This document shows positions 44,346-53,058 of a stretch of 64,000 bases of DNA, piece by piece (within the stretch, counting starts at the first letter, position 1; each line of letters opens with the position of its first letter). This DNA comes from Flavobacteriaceae bacterium CRH (lineage in GTDB: Bacteria > Bacteroidota > Bacteroidia > Flavobacteriales > Flavobacteriaceae): contig LMAJ01000013.1 in the NCBI GenBank assembly GCA_001507425.1, forward strand, positions 1-64,000, read 5' to 3'. The notes under the pieces were generated by a model that was not told the DNA's origin, searched no databases, and worked only from the letters and a program-made list of their open reading frames with translations. The position numbers and the translations under genes were made by a program.

Positions 44346-44353
44346 TACTTTTG
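44346..44353 (+). promoter_or_regulatory. Probable -7 box of the second sigma gene
   Basis: TACTTTTG fits the Bacteroidota consensus TAnnTTTG and lies 32 bp before the sigma ATG. No clear -33 element is seen. Confidence 0.5.
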
Positions 44354-44385
44354 TAAGGGTCTTCTTTAACAATTAAAATTGCAAT

Positions 44386-44964
44386 ATGAGTTCTAATTTG
44401 GTAATACGGTTACGTGCTGGAGATGATTCTTGTTTTAAGGAAATCTATGATTTGTATCATTTCAAGGTTTTTTGTTTTGTAAAAAAATATACAGCACAAT
44501 TGGCAGATTCAGAAGATGTGACACAAAATGTATTTATTCACCTTTGGAAATACAGAACCAAATTAGACCCGACGGTAGACTTAGAAGCCATTTTGTTTAA
44601 GAGCTCCAAACAGGAAATTTCAAAATGGTATAAAAAGCAAAACAGAATTTTTTCATTTGAAAATGATCAGTTAATCAAGGAACTCGACAGCGCACCGGAA
44701 CCTGATGATGATATCAATGCAAAACTCGAAAAAATAGAATATCTTTTAAATAAAATCCCCGAAAAAAGGAGAAAAATATTCAACCTTCATAAATTTGAAG
44801 ACCGCAGTTATAAAGAAATAGCTTTAGAAATGGATATGTCGCCAAGTGCCGTAGCAAACCAAATTTCTAAAACGCTGCAATTTCTTAAAAAACATTCCGT
44901 AAAAAATCATGAATTGTATTGGTTTGCCTTATTTTTTATAAGTCAGGCAGAATTAATATCATAA
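44386..44964 (+). CDS. ECF RNA polymerase sigma factor (second locus)
   Basis: This 192-residue sigma-70 protein has region 2 (CFKEIYDLYHFKVFCFVKKYTAQLADSEDVTQNVFIHLWKY) and region 4 (IPEKRRKIFNLHKFEDRSYKEIALEMDMSPSAVANQISKTLQFLKKH). A hydrophobic C-terminal tail, ELYWFALFFISQAELIS, extends past region 4. It should transcribe the receptor operon downstream under control of the FecR gene 220 bp further on. Confidence 0.93.
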   Translation: MSSNLVIRLRAGDDSCFKEIYDLYHFKVFCFVKKYTAQLADSEDVTQNVFIHLWKYRTKLDPTVDLEAILFKSSKQEISKWYKKQNRIFSFENDQLIKELDSAPEPDDDINAKLEKIEYLLNKIPEKRRKIFNLHKFEDRSYKEIALEMDMSPSAVANQISKTLQFLKKHSVKNHELYWFALFFISQAELIS

Positions 44965-45093
44965 ATTTTTCTCCAAACAAAACAGCTGTAATTATAGATT
45001 GTTTCAGGGTTGTTTTACGCTCAAAACTTCTTTTTGGCTTAAAATAAAAGTTAAGCAAATGTTCGTTTACATTAAGAAAACGTTAACAGTAAT

Positions 45094-45119
45094 GTTACCC
45101 CGTGATATTTGAAAGAGTC
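45094..45119 (+). promoter_or_regulatory. Possible ECF-type promoter upstream of the second FecR gene
   Basis: GTTACC at 45094-45099 is followed 17 bases later by GTC at 45117-45119, a geometry like ECF -35/-10 pairs. The position, 65 bp before the FecR start, is plausible, but the match is short. Confidence 0.35.
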
Positions 45120-45184
45120 GAAATCTAATGTAGTTGAGTCGATAAGATTCGCCTGTAATTTTCACTATTAATTTATTAATTGTA

Positions 45185-46033
45185 ATGAAGTCTAAAAGAT
45201 TAAGAGAAGAATGGAACGCAATACCAAACAGAGGCATTCTTCCTGACGAAACAAATACCCGTATGTGGAATAATATACGGAAGGTTACAATTGATAAATA
45301 CAAAAATATTTATAACTGGGCGGCCGTTGCCTGTGCCGTATTTATATTTTCTATAACCGGTTATCAGGCTTTTGTGCAATCTGATTTTTCTAAACAGGAA
45401 ATTACGGCTACCAAAACATTTGCAAAAGATATTCGGTTGTTGTTTTTGCCTGATGGAACACGTGTTTGGTTAAATGAAAATTCAGAACTCGAATATCCTT
45501 CAAAATTTCTAAAAAACGAAAGAACCGTGACCTTAAAAGGAGAAGCTTTTTTTGAAGTAAAACGCGATCCGTCAAGACCTTTTGTTATTAGTTCAGGAAG
45601 TATTAAAACGACTGTTTTAGGAACTTCGTTTAATATTAAGGCCTACGGAAATAATGAACCGGAAGTAAATGTGAGAACCGGAAAAGTAAAAGTAGAAACC
45701 AATCAAAACAGTGTTTTTCTTGGAAGAGGTTACAAAGCGGTGTATACTGAAAAATCTTCTACAGTCAATAAGCAAAGAACAAATGTTTTTGAACCGGACT
45801 GGAAAAAAGTTTTGATTTATGTTGACGGATTAACCTTAGAAGAAGTTTTAAGCCAACTAAAAATGGAGCATGCATTTACAGCGAATTATCTCGATGAAGA
45901 TTTAAAAAATCTTAAAATAAAAGGAACGCTCGATACCAGACAAGGCTTGTATGAAATGCTGCAGACTATTGCTTTTGCGCTGGAAATTAAAATTCAGTCG
46001 ACAGGAAACAATAGTTACCTCATAAGCCAATAA
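45185..46033 (+). CDS. FecR-type anti-sigma factor (second locus)
   Basis: This 282-residue protein has a short cytoplasmic N-terminus, one membrane helix (about 43-62, NWAAVACAVFIFSITGYQAF), a FecR domain with FLPDGTRVWLNENSELEYPSKF, GEAFFEVKRDPSRPFV and VLGTSFNIKAYG (about 90-180), and a DUF4974-like C-terminus. It should sequester the upstream sigma factor and relay the signal from the STN-bearing receptor encoded 148 bp downstream. Confidence 0.93.
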   Translation: MKSKRLREEWNAIPNRGILPDETNTRMWNNIRKVTIDKYKNIYNWAAVACAVFIFSITGYQAFVQSDFSKQEITATKTFAKDIRLLFLPDGTRVWLNENSELEYPSKFLKNERTVTLKGEAFFEVKRDPSRPFVISSGSIKTTVLGTSFNIKAYGNNEPEVNVRTGKVKVETNQNSVFLGRGYKAVYTEKSSTVNKQRTNVFEPDWKKVLIYVDGLTLEEVLSQLKMEHAFTANYLDEDLKNLKIKGTLDTRQGLYEMLQTIAFALEIKIQSTGNNSYLISQ

Positions 46034-46181
46034 AAAACCGTGAAATATTTCAACAATTATCTTATTTGAATCTGTGATGAACTGATTTGAATAGGGCAGG
46101 AACCGTCATTTAAATTTTTAAAAAATAGTAAACTTAAATATCCTATTAAACTTAATTCTAATACCCTAACAATCATCAATT

Positions 46182-49100
46182 ATGAACAATAATCTTTTCA
46201 GGCAACTTGCCTTTTGGATTTTATTTTTCGGAGTTCTCTTCGGAACCAATACCATTTATTCACAAACCGGAACTGTTTCGGTTGATTTTAAAAATTCTTC
46301 ACCTCAAAAAATTATTGACAACTTAAAGTCGCGTACGCCTTATCAGTTTATCTATCAAAAAGATTTAGATCTTTCTTTGCCGCTCGTTACGCTAAAAAAA
46401 GATAATGTTTCGATTGATGAAATTTTGAGTGATTTGCAAAACATGACAAATTTGAATTTCAGAAGAAATGAAAATAACATAGCTGTAAATAGTAAAGACG
46501 CTTCGAAAAAAAAAAAGAAGGGAAAAATTACAGGTAAAGTTGTAGACGTCAACGGACTTTCGTTACCGGGTGTCAATATAATGGTTGCAGAACTTAGTCT
46601 GGGAGCACAATCTGATATTGATGGTCATTATGTTTTAGAACTGGAACCAGGCGAATATACGATTGAGATTAGCGCTATTTCGTTTCAAACACAAAAAATT
46701 ACTGGTGTAAAAGTTCTTGAAGGCGGAGAAACGCCATTAGTAGTTTCTTTAAAAGAAGATACGCAATCGCTAAAAGAAGTTGTGATTATTCAGGATTATA
46801 AAAAAGCGACGGCTTCGGTTGAAGGTTTGTTGTTGCAGCAAAAAAAAGCAGCTCAGTTTTCTGATGGTATTTCGGCAGAACAAATTGCCAGAACACCGGA
46901 CAGGGACGTGGCAAGTTCGTTAAAACGTATTACAGGTGTAACCACTGTTGGCGATAAATATGTTGTGGTACGTTCTATGGGCGAGCGCTGGAATCAGGCG
47001 GTTATGGACGGAATTGCTTTGCCAAGTACAGATGCTTATCAGCAAAATTTTTCTTTTGATATTATCCCGACTTCAATTGTAGAGAGTATTGTAGTCAGTA
47101 AATCTGCAACTCCTGATATGTATGCAAATTTTGCCGGAGGATATGTAGAGGTTAAAACGATGGATATTCCAAAACAAAATTTCACCAATTTCTCTATAAG
47201 TACTTCTTACAATAGCAGAAGCACATTTAAAGAGAGGCTTACAAAACAGGAAGGTGATCATGATTATTGGGGATTTGATGACGGAAGACGCGATTATCCA
47301 ACCGGACTTGCAGCATTAGAAATACCTGCAACCGAAGCATCTTCAGGTCTTTTTCTTGATCAGTCAAAGCAATTTACGGAGGATAATTTTAGTACTTATA
47401 AAACATATGGTGCACCGGGAACTACGCTTCAGTTTGGTATAGGACGAACTTATAAATTAAAAGACAATAACAAATGGGGGTTTGTAGGGTCATTAATTTT
47501 TAAGAATACGCAGGAAAAATTAGATATAGAGCATACGGAAAGAGGTCTTTATAAAAGTAATTCTGAGTTTACAGAAGAAAAGGAAGGTGCACCTTATTCA
47601 ACTTTTAAAAAATATGGATATAAAAATTCGGGAGCTAGTTATAATTATAATTCAACCCTGGGCGGGATGTTTAATGCATCTATACAGTTGGATAATCATA
47701 AAATTACAAGCCGTAATACAGTAATGCATATTTATAACAATCAACTTACCCAGATTACGGGCTGGGATATTAGTCAGCCTACTTCAGATATATTAGACGG
47801 TAGCAATCTGGCCACTACATCTGAATCTAATTATCCGGTTTATACCACTTTTATTCAGAATAAAATTGAAGGAAACCACAAATTCGACAAATTAGAAATC
47901 AATTGGTATGGCGCATATGGTAATGTGACAAAGGATACCAAAGACGCAACATTTGCAGATATAAGAAGAGATAAAGTAGGTGATGATGTAGTGCAGTATT
48001 ACGATGTTTATAATGCGGGCAATAGTTTTAGAAGAAGCAACTTTACAAATGATGAGGTTGATTATAATGCAGCCATTAATTTTAAATATTCTTTTGATTT
48101 TAGTGATTCTTTTACAAATGATATCAAAGCAGGTTATTTCGGGACTTATAAAAAAGCAACAAACCAACAGGAATCTGCTAAGTTAGTTACTGTAGGACAG
48201 GCGAGCGAACGAGCAAAAATTTATGAGCCGTTGTCGCAATTTTTAGACGGGTCAAATTATTATTACGGAGGTTTTGGCTGGCAGGATTTTGGAATATATG
48301 GTAATAAATATGTTGGCGATGTAAAAATACATTCACCATTTTTAATGCTGGATGACAAATTTGGCCGCTATGTAAGATTAGTGTGGGGAGTAAGAGCCGA
48401 AAGTTATATTTATACACAAATAGAAAGCCAGTCTGAAGTTCCTAATGATTTTCCAAAAGTTCAGGGCGATGATAAAGTTTGGCAATTTCTGCCATCAGCT
48501 AGTTTAATTATAAGTCCAACTAATAAAATGAATGTAAGGCTTGGTTATAACAAATCTGTTTTGCGACCACAATTTGCAGAGCGATTAACCATTCCGTATT
48601 TCGATCCAATCCGTTCTGCTAAAATATACAATTATACAAACGGATTAGTTTCAAGTGTTGCCAACAATTATGACTTAAAATTAGAGTGGTTTCCATCAGG
48701 CGGTGAACTTTTATCTTTTGGCGTGTATCATAAAAATATAGATGACCCAATCGAAGCAGTAGGGTTTTCAAATCCATCCGGTGCCCGTGATATCTATAAT
48801 ACCAATTCGAGAAAAGCCAAACTTTGGGGTGTAGAATTAGAGTTCTATAAAAACCTTTCTTTTTTAGGCGAAGGCGATATTCTAAAAAATTTGTTTGTTT
48901 ATGGTAACGCCTCTGTAAACGACACAAAGGTTACTTCATATGTTAATATAGACGGTACAGGTGGACTTTATGAAGCAAACAGACCTCTTTACGGGCAATC
49001 GCCTTATACTTATAATTTAGGTCTTGATTATGTTGGCGAACGTTTAGGTTTCAGCCTTAGGCATAATGCTGTTGGTGATCAATACATACTTGTAGGATTT

Positions 49101-49409
49101 GAATATTTTGCCGAGGAAATTCGCAAACCTTATGCTGTAACGGATGCTCAGGTGAGTTACAAATTTTTTAAAGAAAGAAACCTGGAGTTAAAATGCAGTA
49201 TGAAAAACATGTTCGATGCAGGTATAGAAACATATAACAATGCAAACAGCTACAGTAAAATAGAAGATATCTCGGGTGTTGTAAATCCAAGAGAGCGATT
49301 TAGTCTGGGAGCAGGTGCAACAAACAAATTCGATCAGGATCTTGACAGGGAAGTATTTAAAGCTAAAAACGGGAGAACTATAAGTTTGTCACTTAATTAT
49401 TCATTTTAA
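46182..49409 (+). CDS. TonB-dependent receptor with STN and CarboxypepD_reg domains
   Basis: This 1075-residue outer-membrane receptor has a signal peptide (about 1-30), an STN domain (about 32-105), a lysine linker, a CarboxypepD_reg domain (about 115-205), a plug (about 210-330, with SSLKRITGVTTVGDKYVVVRSMG and ATPDMYANFAGGYVEV) and a barrel ending ISLSLNYSF. It is not of SusC type and no SusD gene follows. The linker is encoded by an A11 run (46506-46516), a slippage-prone site between signalling and transport domains. It is the outer-membrane partner of the sigma/FecR pair upstream. Confidence 0.93.
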   Translation: MNNNLFRQLAFWILFFGVLFGTNTIYSQTGTVSVDFKNSSPQKIIDNLKSRTPYQFIYQKDLDLSLPLVTLKKDNVSIDEILSDLQNMTNLNFRRNENNIAVNSKDASKKKKKGKITGKVVDVNGLSLPGVNIMVAELSLGAQSDIDGHYVLELEPGEYTIEISAISFQTQKITGVKVLEGGETPLVVSLKEDTQSLKEVVIIQDYKKATASVEGLLLQQKKAAQFSDGISAEQIARTPDRDVASSLKRITGVTTVGDKYVVVRSMGERWNQAVMDGIALPSTDAYQQNFSFDIIPTSIVESIVVSKSATPDMYANFAGGYVEVKTMDIPKQNFTNFSISTSYNSRSTFKERLTKQEGDHDYWGFDDGRRDYPTGLAALEIPATEASSGLFLDQSKQFTEDNFSTYKTYGAPGTTLQFGIGRTYKLKDNNKWGFVGSLIFKNTQEKLDIEHTERGLYKSNSEFTEEKEGAPYSTFKKYGYKNSGASYNYNSTLGGMFNASIQLDNHKITSRNTVMHIYNNQLTQITGWDISQPTSDILDGSNLATTSESNYPVYTTFIQNKIEGNHKFDKLEINWYGAYGNVTKDTKDATFADIRRDKVGDDVVQYYDVYNAGNSFRRSNFTNDEVDYNAAINFKYSFDFSDSFTNDIKAGYFGTYKKATNQQESAKLVTVGQASERAKIYEPLSQFLDGSNYYYGGFGWQDFGIYGNKYVGDVKIHSPFLMLDDKFGRYVRLVWGVRAESYIYTQIESQSEVPNDFPKVQGDDKVWQFLPSASLIISPTNKMNVRLGYNKSVLRPQFAERLTIPYFDPIRSAKIYNYTNGLVSSVANNYDLKLEWFPSGGELLSFGVYHKNIDDPIEAVGFSNPSGARDIYNTNSRKAKLWGVELEFYKNLSFLGEGDILKNLFVYGNASVNDTKVTSYVNIDGTGGLYEANRPLYGQSPYTYNLGLDYVGERLGFSLRHNAVGDQYILVGFEYFAEEIRKPYAVTDAQVSYKFFKERNLELKCSMKNMFDAGIETYNNANSYSKIEDISGVVNPRERFSLGAGATNKFDQDLDREVFKAKNGRTISLSLNYSF

Positions 49410-49877
49410 GCCTATCTGTTATTTGAAAGATGAAAGTGATATAACACATTTAGTTAATCATTATTCAACAATTTCATTGAATTTCAAATGCAGAAAGGGC
49501 GATATATTAAGAAACCGTTAACAATAAAAAACAGCCATGATATTTTGGTTTTTCAAAAGCTAATGTATTTAGTTGTAAGTATTAGATTTCTTTTTTGTTT
49601 AGTGCATAAAGCAAAAATGCGATACAATACTTTAAAGATGTTCTTTACTAATTGAAATATCAATTTTTAAAAGAATGGAAAGTGAACCTTTCGCTGCGTT
49701 AAAAAAATCCTATGAGTGAAAGATGGAAGTATAGGTATAAGCCCCGATGGTAAAGCGGGATCGTTTATGAAAAAGGAACTTTACCAAAAAAGAGAAAGAC
49801 CTGAGGAAAGATATTTTGCTGCTCTCTCCAAAGGCCTAGTTTGTAATAGCAGCAAATATAGCATTAATAAAATTATT
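49410..49877 (+). promoter_or_regulatory. Leader region of the beta-helix lipoprotein gene
   Basis: A 468-bp gap. An open frame from 49716 runs into the lipoprotein gene, but I see it as leader because the signal peptide starts at 49878. A hairpin pairs atattttgctgct (49811-49823) with agcagcaaatat (49848-49859), one bulge, just before the start. No clear promoter box is seen. Confidence 0.45.
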
Positions 49878-51182
49878 ATGAAAAAATTTTTTCTATGTGC
49901 AATGATTGCTCTGGCTGTCAGCTCTTGCCAAAATGATGATTCATCTGCAGATTCTTCTTTTTCTATGAAAGCTTCTGGTGCTGATTACACAGGATATCCT
50001 GTAACAGTACAAACTGTAAGTGGAGATATTACAACAAACACAACATGGACAAGTGACAAAGTGTGGGAAATTGATGGTGTAGTTCGTGTAAAATCTGGTG
50101 CTACATTAACCATTCAGGCAGGAACATTTATTAAAGCTAAACCTCTTGCTGCAGGTGTTGCTACAGGAGTTCTTGTAATTACTAAAACAGGTAAAATTGA
50201 TGCACAAGGAACTGCAACTGCACCGGTTATTTTTACAAGTTACAATTTATTAGACGGTGCTGCTACAACAGCTACTCCGGGAGATTTTGGTGGTCTTGTT
50301 ATATTGGGTGATGCTGCCGTAAATAACGGATCAGTAACCAATGTAATCGAAGGTTTAGGAGATCAGGTTACTAATCCTTCTGATTTTTATTATGGAGGTT
50401 CTAATAATGCTCATAATGGTGGAGCTTTAAATTATGTTCGTATCGAATTTGCAGGACGTATCTTAGATGCTATAACCGGAGTTGAAATCAACGGATTAAC
50501 TTTAGGAGGTGTTGGTTCTGGTACTGTAATAGATCACGTTCAGGTATCTTACGGAAGAGATGACTCATTTGAGTTTTTTGGAGGAACAGTAAATGCTTCA
50601 CATTTAGTTTCTTTTGCTCCGGATGATGACAATTTTGATTTTGATCTTGGATATACAGGAACAATTACAAAAGCTGTTGCAATTGCAGATAGCAATTCTA
50701 CTCACAGTTTAAGCGGTGGAAATCCTGATTCTAATGGAATTGAGTTAGATAACAACGCTACAGGTACTTCTACGGCAATTATCACGCGTCCTGTTATTTC
50801 TCAATTGTCTATCATTGGAGTTAGTTCTGCTACAGTTGCTAGTTTATATGAAAATGCAATCCACGTTCGTAGATTAGGACAAATCAGTTTGGCTAACGTT
50901 ACTGTTACAGGATACAACAGAGGAATCAACTGGGAGTCTCCTTCATTACCATCTGCTTCTACCTGGTCAGCATTATCTATTCACGGATTTGTTAATCCAG
51001 TATTGCCTACAACAACAAGTTTAGGTCTTGGTAACTCAACTTCAACAGTAAATCCAGCTACAAGTTGGGCACTTACACAACCATTCTTCAATGATGGTAC
51101 ATTAAACTTTACAGGTGCTACAGGAGCTTTCAAAACAGAAGCTAACTGGACTAACACTTGGACGAAGTTTACAAACTTCTAA
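49878..51182 (+). CDS. Beta-helix-type surface lipoprotein
   Basis: I start at the ATG at 49878 (434 residues), where MKKFFLCAMIALAVSSC is a clean lipoprotein signal with Cys17 acylated; a 54-codon upstream extension is rejected. The mature protein repeats short strands such as VKSGATLTIQAGTFIKA, VIFTSYNLLDG, NGLTLGGVGSGTVIDHVQVSYG and NGIELDNNATG, as in right-handed parallel beta-helix or solenoid proteins. It follows the TonB receptor and is probably its surface partner or a ligand-processing protein; no active site is recognised. A strong terminator hairpin follows. Confidence 0.8.
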   Translation: MKKFFLCAMIALAVSSCQNDDSSADSSFSMKASGADYTGYPVTVQTVSGDITTNTTWTSDKVWEIDGVVRVKSGATLTIQAGTFIKAKPLAAGVATGVLVITKTGKIDAQGTATAPVIFTSYNLLDGAATTATPGDFGGLVILGDAAVNNGSVTNVIEGLGDQVTNPSDFYYGGSNNAHNGGALNYVRIEFAGRILDAITGVEINGLTLGGVGSGTVIDHVQVSYGRDDSFEFFGGTVNASHLVSFAPDDDNFDFDLGYTGTITKAVAIADSNSTHSLSGGNPDSNGIELDNNATGTSTAIITRPVISQLSIIGVSSATVASLYENAIHVRRLGQISLANVTVTGYNRGINWESPSLPSASTWSALSIHGFVNPVLPTTTSLGLGNSTSTVNPATSWALTQPFFNDGTLNFTGATGAFKTEANWTNTWTKFTNF

Positions 51183-51210
51183 TACTTTTAGGTTAATAAA
51201 TATTTAATTC

Positions 51211-51241
51211 AGCATGGGTAGAAATTCTGCCCATGCTTTTT
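51211..51241 (+). terminator. Hairpin terminator between two lipoprotein genes
   Basis: agcatggg (51211-51218) pairs perfectly with cccatgct (51230-51237), followed by five T. It lies 12 bp before the next lipoprotein ATG, so it could attenuate expression of the downstream genes. Confidence 0.8.
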
Positions 51242-51252
51242 ACAAACAAAAC

Positions 51253-51960
51253 ATGAAAAACTTTTTTTTATTCGCAATTATAGCTCTGATTGTGAGTTCT
51301 TGCCAAAATGATGATCCCTTTGATTCTCTTCCACCAGAGGCTGTAGATCCTGAACCTGAATATCCTGAAGTAGAACCTGCACCTAGTAGTTTTACAATAT
51401 GGGAAGACAATTTTGAGGATGGAGATGTTTCTGATTGGGTTTTGCTCGATAAAGACGGAAATAACAGTAATTGGATTGCCGGAAAAAATATTCAAATAGA
51501 CCAAAATACCGGTGCTATAGTCGGGGGTAATATAAATATTTTAGCAACATATAATATAGATTTCAATACTGGTGCACCTCTCGAACAAATAGAGCAAAAT
51601 TGGGCCATCATGCCTCCAATAGATTTAACTTATTACAGCGGAAAAATTGAACTGAATATTACAGCTCAGCCTTCTATTTACGATGGAAATCATAATATTT
51701 TAATTTATGGATCTACATCACCAGATCCATCCACAGCCACTCTTTTAGGGACAATATTGTTAACTAGGGGATCCACGATAGATGCTGCATATTTTGCGGA
51801 TTATGCATTAGATATTTCACAACTTAAAGGCAATCATAATGTTTATATTTCATTTTTAAATGAAAACACAAGCTTTGTAGGCTATGAAATTGACAAAATA
51901 TGGATTACTGCCGAAGGACTTTTAGAAAATGTTTCTAAAAAAGCACCTAAATTAAATTAA
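51253..51960 (+). CDS. Surface lipoprotein with putative beta-sandwich domain
   Basis: From the ATG at 51253 this is 235 residues; a 13-codon upstream extension is rejected because it crosses the terminator stem. The lipoprotein signal MKNFFLFAIIALIVSSC nearly copies that of the upstream gene, including the CQNDD that follows. A Pro/Glu-rich linker (about 22-42) leads to FTIWEDNFEDGDVSDWVLLDKDGNNSNW and later ISFLNENTSFVGYEIDKIWI, a pattern like choice-of-anchor J/cleaved-adhesin beta-sandwiches. Probable surface binding protein; ligand unknown. Confidence 0.75.
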   Translation: MKNFFLFAIIALIVSSCQNDDPFDSLPPEAVDPEPEYPEVEPAPSSFTIWEDNFEDGDVSDWVLLDKDGNNSNWIAGKNIQIDQNTGAIVGGNINILATYNIDFNTGAPLEQIEQNWAIMPPIDLTYYSGKIELNITAQPSIYDGNHNILIYGSTSPDPSTATLLGTILLTRGSTIDAAYFADYALDISQLKGNHNVYISFLNENTSFVGYEIDKIWITAEGLLENVSKKAPKLN

Positions 51961-52103
51961 AAAATATGCCGTAACCAGGAATTTACAATTCAAAGGCTCG
52001 GTGATATGCAGAAGATTTTTCCTTGCCATTAAAACTCAGTCAGTAATAAAAATGAAACGATGTTTTATAACAATCAAATTGCTGTAATGAATTGCCAAAG
52101 GAA

Positions 52104-52244
52104 ATGTTTTATAGAACTGGCGAATGCTACTATTTCTATAAAAATAAAATTTATCAAAAACTAAAAAATAAATCAGTAATTGTTTTTACCGAAGAGCAAA
52201 AACGGTTGCTAATTAAATATATAAAATGGAAAACAAGATTGTAA
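52104..52244 (+). CDS. Possible 46-residue small protein overlapping the next gene
   Basis: An ATG at 52104 opens a 46-codon frame rich in Tyr and Lys (ECYYFYKNKIYQK ... TEEQKRLLIKYIKWK) that ends 19 bp inside the next lipoprotein gene. The overlap and short length make this uncertain. It may be a translational-coupling leader, a decayed gene end, or chance. Confidence 0.2.
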   Translation: MFYRTGECYYFYKNKIYQKLKNKSVIVFTEEQKRLLIKYIKWKTRL

Positions 52245-52999
52245 AAGCACTTTTTTTTATAATGGCACTTCTCTTATTAGGGTCTTGCGCAAATGACGAA
52301 TTGGTTCCTTATTACCAACAGCAAAAACCGGGTAAGTTGGTTATTATAGGTTATAATGCACGGGCAGATTCTATTCAGATTGCTGTTAATGGCAAAGTAA
52401 TAAAAATTGGAAATAAGAATGCATTCGTCAAAAATATTGTCAAAGATTATGATTTTGTGATCTATGAAAATGAACCCAATAATGTTGTGATTACAAATAA
52501 AAGAAGCAAAGAAATTTTGCATTCCTATCAAATAACAAGTGAAAAGGATATTGATACCATTTCGTTTTATACCAAAAAAGATTTATGGGTTGACAACGTC
52601 TTATCTACAAAACCCGGAGTATTAACAAAGCCCGGAAATGCAGGATTCAAATTTATTTTTCCAACAATTAATCGATATTCTGCAAGCGGATATGATGGAA
52701 AACTAGACGGAATTATGCGAAAATTAGACGGAGAAACAGTAGGTATAGCAAAAAACATCGGAAAAGACGAATACAGTAGTTTTGTCGAATTTCCTGCTTC
52801 GTTGCCTCCAATTATTAAAATGGAATTGGTAAAACAGGGAACAACAGAATCTTACATAGCCGGAAAGCAGGTTTTTGTAATTATGTTAATGACCAAAGAC
52901 AAATCAGGATTAATTATGCTCGAAGAAAAACAAACTACAGATGGCAAATTTTCAAGTGTAGACGGAAGTTTAAACATAACCGATTTCTTTGATTTCTAA
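52226..52999 (+). CDS. Putative lipoprotein of unknown family
   Basis: This 257-residue protein has a lipoprotein signal (ALFFIMALLLLGSCAND, Cys about 21). The mature part is mostly beta strands (LVIIGYNARADSIQIAVNGKVIKIG; GFKFIFPTINRYSASGYDGKLDG; AGKQVFVIMLMTKDKSGLIMLEE). No family is recognised. It is third in the series of lipoproteins after the second TonB receptor and 59 bp before the S41 protease gene, so it probably belongs to the same functional group. Confidence 0.75.
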   Translation: MENKIVKALFFIMALLLLGSCANDELVPYYQQQKPGKLVIIGYNARADSIQIAVNGKVIKIGNKNAFVKNIVKDYDFVIYENEPNNVVITNKRSKEILHSYQITSEKDIDTISFYTKKDLWVDNVLSTKPGVLTKPGNAGFKFIFPTINRYSASGYDGKLDGIMRKLDGETVGIAKNIGKDEYSSFVEFPASLPPIIKMELVKQGTTESYIAGKQVFVIMLMTKDKSGLIMLEEKQTTDGKFSSVDGSLNITDFFDF

Positions 53000-53058
53000 C
53001 TCAGTTTTGTTTTATTATGTATTAAAGATTTTTAGTTCCTAAATTTTCAAAAATCGAA

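Noticed and set aside
49716..49877. A 54-codon N-terminal extension of the beta-helix lipoprotein
   Set aside because: The clean lipoprotein signal begins at 49878; the extension is charged, crosses a leader hairpin and would bury the signal peptide.
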